Below the pieces are notes generated by a model. That model was not told the origin of the DNA. It made no database searches and saw only the letters and a program-made list of their open reading frames with translations. A stretch of 64,000 nt of DNA, from contig JAJDNM010000072.1 of assembly GCA_022340665.1 (NCBI GenBank), positions 19,541 to 83,540 on the forward strand, read 5' to 3'. Below, piece by piece: positions 60,220 to 64,000 of this stretch. Position numbers and translations under genes: made by a program. This DNA comes from Acidobacteriota bacterium. Lineage in GTDB: Bacteria > Acidobacteriota > Thermoanaerobaculia > Thermoanaerobaculales > Sulfomarinibacteraceae. The first letter of the stretch is position 1. Each line of letters opens with the position of its first letter.

Positions 60220-60940
60220 CACATCCTCCAGCTGAATTGCCATCCGAAACGATGGCATCGATTTCGCCAAGGCCTGCAACCGTGAATGTCGGCTGCGGGC
60301 CACCGTCGAGAGAATTCCCATTCGGATTGACCCAGCAGGTATCGACTCCGAACCCGGAACCTGCCGCAATATCGGAGCTCAGACTGTCCCCGATCATCAG
60401 GACCTCTGATTTCAACGGGTGGCCCATCCTCGAAAACACCTCTCGCATGTACTCTGGCTGCGGTTTGGCGACACCGATCTCGTCCGAGATCACAACATCC
60501 TCGAAGTACTCACGAATGGACGACCGGGCGAAGCGCGACCGCTGGACGATCGCAATGCCGTTGGTCGCCAGCACGAGGCGGCAGCGCGAAGACATGCGTC
60601 TGACGAGGTCCTCGGCGCCCGGCAGCAGCTGCGTCTGCTGCCCGAGATCGTGCATGAATTCGTCGTTGAAGGCCTCGGGATCGCTGTCAATCCCGAGCTC
60701 ACCGAAGAGCCGTTCGAATCGTTCGACCCGAAGGCGATTCAGGTCGACCTCTCCGCGCTCGAAGCTCCCCCAGAGGTCAGCGCTGATCGCCGCATAGACA
60801 TCGTGCAGGTGCGGGCTGTACTCGATTCCGTGCGTACGGGTCGTCATCCGAAGCGCGGTCGTCTCGCCGAGGTGAAAATCGAACAGGGTGCCGTCGGCAT
60901 CGAAGATCAGCCACGGGTAGCGAGGACGAGATCGCGCCAT
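60212..60940 (-). CDS. HAD-superfamily phosphatase, YjjG-like nucleotidase
   Basis: 242 aa. Motif I FDADGTLFDF (about residues 13-22), motif II near LATNG (about 122-126), motif III AKPQPEYM with Lys (about 155-162) and motif IV GDSLSSDIAAG (about 180-190) are all visible. The family hydrolyses pyrimidine nucleoside monophosphates or related phosphates. Its exact substrate is inferred. Confidence 0.85.
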   Translation of the reverse strand: MARSRPRYPWLIFDADGTLFDFHLGETTALRMTTRTHGIEYSPHLHDVYAAISADLWGSFERGEVDLNRLRVERFERLFGELGIDSDPEAFNDEFMHDLGQQTQLLPGAEDLVRRMSSRCRLVLATNGIAIVQRSRFARSSIREYFEDVVISDEIGVAKPQPEYMREVFSRMGHPLKSEVLMIGDSLSSDIAAGSGFGVDTCWVNPNGNSLDGGPQPTFTVAGLGEIDAIVSDGNSAGGCDG

Positions 60941-60976
60941 CGGGGCAGTGTAGCGGTCACGGGCAGAAAATTCTCC

Positions 60977-61444
60977 TCAGCCACGATCCAGCGGTCGGCG
61001 CATGATGACGTAGGGGGTCTCTTCGAACCGGCACCTTCGGTAGGCCTCACATGCCCGGATATTCTCGCCGTTGACCTGGAGTCTGAGGTCAATGGCACCT
61101 ACTATGCGCGCCTCCTCTGCCACCTTGTCCATAAGGAGATCCACCAGACCGCTCCCCCTGTGCCGGGGCATGATGAATAGACTTTGGACCCACCAGTAGT
61201 AACCGCCGTTGAAGTTGCTCCACTCCCTCACCGCGGAGGTACTGGCGACACCCTCGCCGTCCGGTGCCTCGGCAACCCAGTAACTCGCGACGGCGGGGTC
61301 CTCCAGGCCGGCGAGAACCCCTTGCCGCACCCGATCGGGTTCCAGCTCCAGTCCTTCCGCCTCGCTGGCCTCGTCGAGGGTGAAGGCGACGATCGTCCCA
61401 AGGTCGGAGAGGGTGGCTGGCCGCATCGAATACTCGTCACCCAT
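60977..61444 (-). CDS. GNAT-family N-acetyltransferase
   Basis: 155 aa. SLFIMPRHRGSGLVDLLMDKVAEEA (about residues 88-112) contains the acetyl-CoA binding R/Q-x-x-G-x-G-like loop. The preceding strand holds YYWWVQ. The start has GAGAGGAGAGTCC directly upstream. Substrate unknown. Confidence 0.8.
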   Translation of the reverse strand: MGDEYSMRPATLSDLGTIVAFTLDEASEAEGLELEPDRVRQGVLAGLEDPAVASYWVAEAPDGEGVASTSAVREWSNFNGGYYWWVQSLFIMPRHRGSGLVDLLMDKVAEEARIVGAIDLRLQVNGENIRACEAYRRCRFEETPYVIMRRPLDRG

Positions 61445-61459
61445 GGACTCTCCTCTCGT

Positions 61460-61951
61460 TCAGGTCAGGTCCTTCTGCATCCAGACCATGTCGAACGGTC
61501 GCCCTTTCTTGACGCCGACGTTCGCGAAGCGGCCGCACTCGGTGAAGCCGTGGCGCAGGTGGAAGCGGATGCTGCCCTCATTCTCGGATGAGATGTGGGC
61601 CATGAAGTTCGTGATGCCGATCGCCTTCCCCGCCTCCAGCAGATGCTCGAGAAAGGTCGTACCGAGGCCTTGTCCGGTGTGTACCGGGTGGATGAAATAG
61701 GTCAGGCTCGCGGTGTGCCGCATGGTCGGCACGGGATGAAACGGGCTCAGATAGGCGAAGCCGACCACCTCTCCCTGGCTCTCGGCCACGACGAACGGGT
61801 ACTCCGGGTGAGCAGCCCGCCGGTGCTTGAAGAACGCCCGATCGACGGCCTGTTCGGGATACGCCGCGTACGATTCGGTGACGAAGTGATTGAATATCGA
61901 AGTAATCGATTCCCAGTCAATATCTTCAACAGCCCGGATCCGAACATCCAT
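61460..61951 (-). CDS. GNAT-family N-acetyltransferase (phosphinothricin-type)
   Basis: 163 aa. FVVAESQGEVVGFAYLSPF (about residues 53-71) and YFIHPVHTGQGLGTTFLEHLLE (about 85-106, acetyl-CoA loop) define the GNAT core. NEGSIRFHLRHGFTECGRF is the usual last helix-strand. It resembles the Pat/Bar group by these motifs. Likely acetylates a small amine. Confidence 0.85.
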   Translation of the reverse strand: MDVRIRAVEDIDWESITSIFNHFVTESYAAYPEQAVDRAFFKHRRAAHPEYPFVVAESQGEVVGFAYLSPFHPVPTMRHTASLTYFIHPVHTGQGLGTTFLEHLLEAGKAIGITNFMAHISSENEGSIRFHLRHGFTECGRFANVGVKKGRPFDMVWMQKDLT

Positions 61952-61995
61952 GGGTGGATTCTACTCAGTCCAACAGCCGGTCGGACGTCGATCCT

Positions 61996-62544
61996 TCACG
62001 ATGCCGCCTGCGTTCGATGCATTTTTGCCGAGTACCGGCACTGAACGACGCCAGATTGGAATCGATCGGTTCTCTCCAGGGCGAACTCGCGAATCGAGCC
62101 GACCCCCTGAAAAAGAGGAATGCCGCGGCCCAGCACAACCGGGATGACCGAAATCACCAACTGCGTCATCAGGCTGCGTTCGAGAAACGCTCCGGCCGCC
62201 TGCGCGCCGCCGACCATCCACACCCTCGAATGGCCCGCGCGGTCGATCTCGGCAAGGACTTCGTTCGGCTCACCAGATGTGATCCGAACCGCCGGTGCTG
62301 CCGGAGCGAGAGGACGCTGGGAAAGAACCCAGCACGGCTTCGTGGCGTATGGCCACTCGCCGAAGCCGACGACCTGCTCGTAGGTTCGACTGCCCATCAC
62401 CAACGCATCGATCGAGTCGAAGAAGCTCGCGTAGCCGTAGTCGTCGGCCTCGGACTGCTCCGAGCCGAGCCAGTCCACGCCGCCCTGCTCATCCGCGATG
62501 AATCCGTCGATGCTGCACGCTACGTAGTAAATGACCTCGGCCAT
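61996..62544 (-). CDS. dihydrofolate reductase/RibD C-terminal family protein
   Basis: 182 aa. MAEVIYYVACSIDGFIADEQGGVDWL at the start (split here as IYYVACSIDGFIA) and GSRTYEQVVGFGEWPY (about residues 52-67), then VWMVGGAQAAGAFL, match RibD_C/DHFR-like NADPH reductases. Folate or flavin substrate not established. It follows the acetyltransferase genes in the same orientation. Confidence 0.85.
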   Translation of the reverse strand: MAEVIYYVACSIDGFIADEQGGVDWLGSEQSEADDYGYASFFDSIDALVMGSRTYEQVVGFGEWPYATKPCWVLSQRPLAPAAPAVRITSGEPNEVLAEIDRAGHSRVWMVGGAQAAGAFLERSLMTQLVISVIPVVLGRGIPLFQGVGSIREFALERTDRFQSGVVQCRYSAKMHRTQAAS

Positions 62545-62615
62545 GGCTCATCTTAATCCGCATTTTTCATGACCCTTCCGCTGTAACGCGCGATGATCTT
62601 CGCCGCACCGCTCCT

Positions 62616-63017
62616 TCAGTCACTTAACTCGATGTGGTGACGGATCGACATGGGGTGCTTTCGAATCCAGACCTCCGGGACTCCTCTTTCATGAAGCTTC
62701 GCCAGACGGTGAATCCCGTCGACGATCCAGAGGGTGCCGTCGTCCTCGATGAAGTCCAGCGGGAAGGACGTGTCTGCTTTCCGAATCCTCTCCCGATGGT
62801 ACCGGGACTCGAAGCAACCCCACACAACGTCTGTTGGGCGCAGATCGAAGTCGACGAATCGATCGGGGTTTCTCGACCAGAACGGATTGGTGAGGAGGAA
62901 CTCCAGTGCACCGATCGGAATTGTTCCCCGGGGGGCACCGAGCTCCCACACCCGCCGTACGTCCCAGTTGAATGGGAGGAGCAGGCCTCTCATATACGGC
63001 GGAACGTGCTTACGCAT
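62616..63017 (-). CDS. ParB-like nuclease-domain small protein
   Basis: 133 aa. The segment LDFIEDDGTLWIVDGIHRLAKLHERG (about residues 90-115) resembles the DGxHR box of ParB/sulfiredoxin-like folds. No HTH follows. Function unknown; not in a parAB context. GAGAAGACCG precedes the ATG. Confidence 0.6.
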   Translation of the reverse strand: MRKHVPPYMRGLLLPFNWDVRRVWELGAPRGTIPIGALEFLLTNPFWSRNPDRFVDFDLRPTDVVWGCFESRYHRERIRKADTSFPLDFIEDDGTLWIVDGIHRLAKLHERGVPEVWIRKHPMSIRHHIELSD

Positions 63018-63072
63018 CGGTCTTCTCGTTAGGCTGGCCGAGATCCGTGGTCCACGCGGATTTGAGGATAGC

Positions 63073-63408
63073 TCAGGAACGAACCGGTTCGACCACCACG
63101 GCCGTGCCGTAGCAGAGCACCTCGTTCACGCCACTCATGACCTCGGTGGCGTCATATCTAACACCGATGACCGCGTTGGCGCCGGCCTCTTCCGCGTGTC
63201 GAACCATCATCATGAAGGCCTCTGCCCTTGTCTTCTCGCAAAGCTCGGTAAACAGCGTGATGTTGCCGCCGACAAGGGTTTCAAGGGTCGCACCGATGGT
63301 CCCGAAGATCGAACGTGAACGAACCGTGATCCCCCGAACCACGCTCAGATTCCTGATCACGCGGTATCCGTCGAGTTCGAAGCTCGTCGTTGCCATTGAG
63401 TCGTCCAC
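63073..63408 (-). CDS. YbjQ/UPF0145 heavy-metal-binding-like protein
   Basis: 111 aa. The family pattern is GYRVIRNLSVVRGITVRSRSIFGTI (split here: YRVIRNLSVVRGITVRS) and NAVIGVRYDATEV near residues 83-95. Such proteins form pentameric rings and have no fixed function. I chose GTG 63408 because GGAGGTGAGCACC lies immediately upstream; ATG 63396 is an alternative. Confidence 0.85.
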   Translation of the reverse strand: MDDSMATTSFELDGYRVIRNLSVVRGITVRSRSIFGTIGATLETLVGGNITLFTELCEKTRAEAFMMMVRHAEEAGANAVIGVRYDATEVMSGVNEVLCYGTAVVVEPVRS

Positions 63409-63440
63409 GGTGCTCACCTCCTTCGTCGAGCCTTTGCGAA

Positions 63441-63629
63441 CTAAATCATCCGGCCATGGCCGAAGCCGAGAACCTTTCGGCAATGAGGGCAAAAGTACAC
63501 GACATTCGTCCCCGCGGCGAAGGGGACTCCTTTTGCCTTGGTGTAGACCTCGCTCAGTTCCTCCTCACAGTGAGGGCACACGGGCGTAAGATCCTCCCGT
63601 TTGACGATCGCGAGTGGTTTCTCGCTCAT
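63441..63629 (-). CDS. small zinc-ribbon protein
   Basis: 62 aa. CPHCEEEL (about residues 18-25) and YFCPHCRKVLGFG (about 45-57) give a four-Cys zinc ribbon. GGAGGTGATCAGAG precedes the ATG. Similar small ribbon proteins often stand next to YbjQ-like genes; here it lies 32 bp upstream of it in the same direction, so the two form a likely operon. Confidence 0.8.
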   Translation of the reverse strand: MSEKPLAIVKREDLTPVCPHCEEELSEVYTKAKGVPFAAGTNVVYFCPHCRKVLGFGHGRMI

Positions 63630-64000
63630 CTCTGATCACCTCCGTGACTTCACGTCTGACACTACGCCTGTGACCTCGACACATGCGGTATCGTTCATCC
63701 TAACCATACCGATCGAGTCAGAACGCTCTCACCGGCCTCGGCTCCAGTGCCAGCAAAGGGTCAACCCCGGGGTTCCTGATTCCCGCCACGGTCTTCCTCG
63801 GTAAACCTCTCTGATCTCTGTCTGCGAAACCGAGTTCAGCGGCCGAACACTCCGCTTGCAGCGTATTACGCCGGGGGACTGGAACGGCAGGTCGAATCAG
63901 CATTCGAAATGAGCCTTCAAATTGTTCAGAGAATTTTCGAGAATGCGACGCCAGGCTTTGTCGAAGAAGAGTGAGCACAGCACAGGACCAAGTATCGGAA
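63630..64000. other. no gene assigned
   Basis: The last 371 bp hold only weak frames, the longest an 86-codon frame on the minus strand (63718-63978) without a ribosome site or family signal. I see no tRNA, repeat or terminator here. The promoter of the zinc-ribbon/YbjQ pair should be just above 63630. Confidence 0.4.

Overview
The window is GC-rich bacterial chromosomal DNA (low sixties percent G+C by eye). It holds about 69 supportable protein genes, two tRNAs, and no phage, transposase, rRNA or CRISPR. The gene mix suggests an Acidobacteriota-like or other deep-branching Gram-negative heterotroph, but the taxon is an inference. The mix includes MtrA/MtrB-type outer-membrane cytochrome conduits, a DUF3373 porin, a fused cbb3 oxidase CcoNO, a CHASE2 kinase with a sigma-54 regulator, and a ribosomal S1-like protein with a lysine/alanine tail.

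Layout. 1-8.8 kb: the end of a UDP-glucose pyrophosphorylase gene, an MFS transporter, tRNA-Gly and tRNA-Cys each with its own promoter, an S1-domain protein, the pyrR-pyrB-pyrC operon behind a probable attenuator, and a DMT permease. 8.9-12.6 kb: a three-gene unit of N-formylglutamate amidohydrolase-like protein, QEGLA/DUF1704 metallopeptidase and ATP-grasp ligase. 12.7-23.3 kb: queF, ppk2, a K+ channel, an aminotransferase, a voltage-sensor-like membrane protein, fetAB-type ABC genes, dinB, and small membrane proteins (DUF2085, DUF2752).

23.4-32.3 kb is the electron-transfer island. Transcription unit 1 encodes a monoheme cytochrome, a DUF3373 barrel and an OTR-like octaheme cytochrome. Unit 2 encodes an MtrA-type decaheme cytochrome and an MtrB/PioB-type barrel interrupted by one in-frame TGA. 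Both units start from promoters sharing the same extended -35 block, and unit 2 has a strongly structured leader. A separate sigma-54-type promoter drives a DUF2202 ferritin-like protein and a basic secreted protein. The sequence predicts that electrons are carried across the outer membrane, perhaps with metal or redox storage on the outside.

32.4-48.6 kb: glgC, a CHASE2 histidine kinase and NtrC-family regulator with a FecR-domain protein, an MFS efflux protein, trkA-trkH, a heme lipoprotein, a pyruvate-phosphate-dikinase N-terminal protein, a GT87 glycosyltransferase, a PLP decarboxylase and an acyltransferase. 48.7-58.6 kb is a terminal oxidase region: ctaA and ctaB (heme A synthesis) divergent from each other, then DUF3179, ccoNO, ccoQ, ccoP, ccoG, ccoH and a TauE/SafE-like protein. 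A 457-bp MITE-like element with 19-bp inverted ends sits between ccoP and ccoG. 58.8-63.6 kb: a run of small minus-strand housekeeping and unknown genes.

The most striking feature is spread over the whole window. At least 14 intergenic spacers carry imperfect palindromes whose arms are short tandem words, mostly heptamers, that differ from locus to locus, usually around a G/C-tract core. They abut or overlap gene ends at several places. Together with the TGA-interrupted barrel, the structured leader and the MITE-like element, these are the main candidates for undescribed biology.
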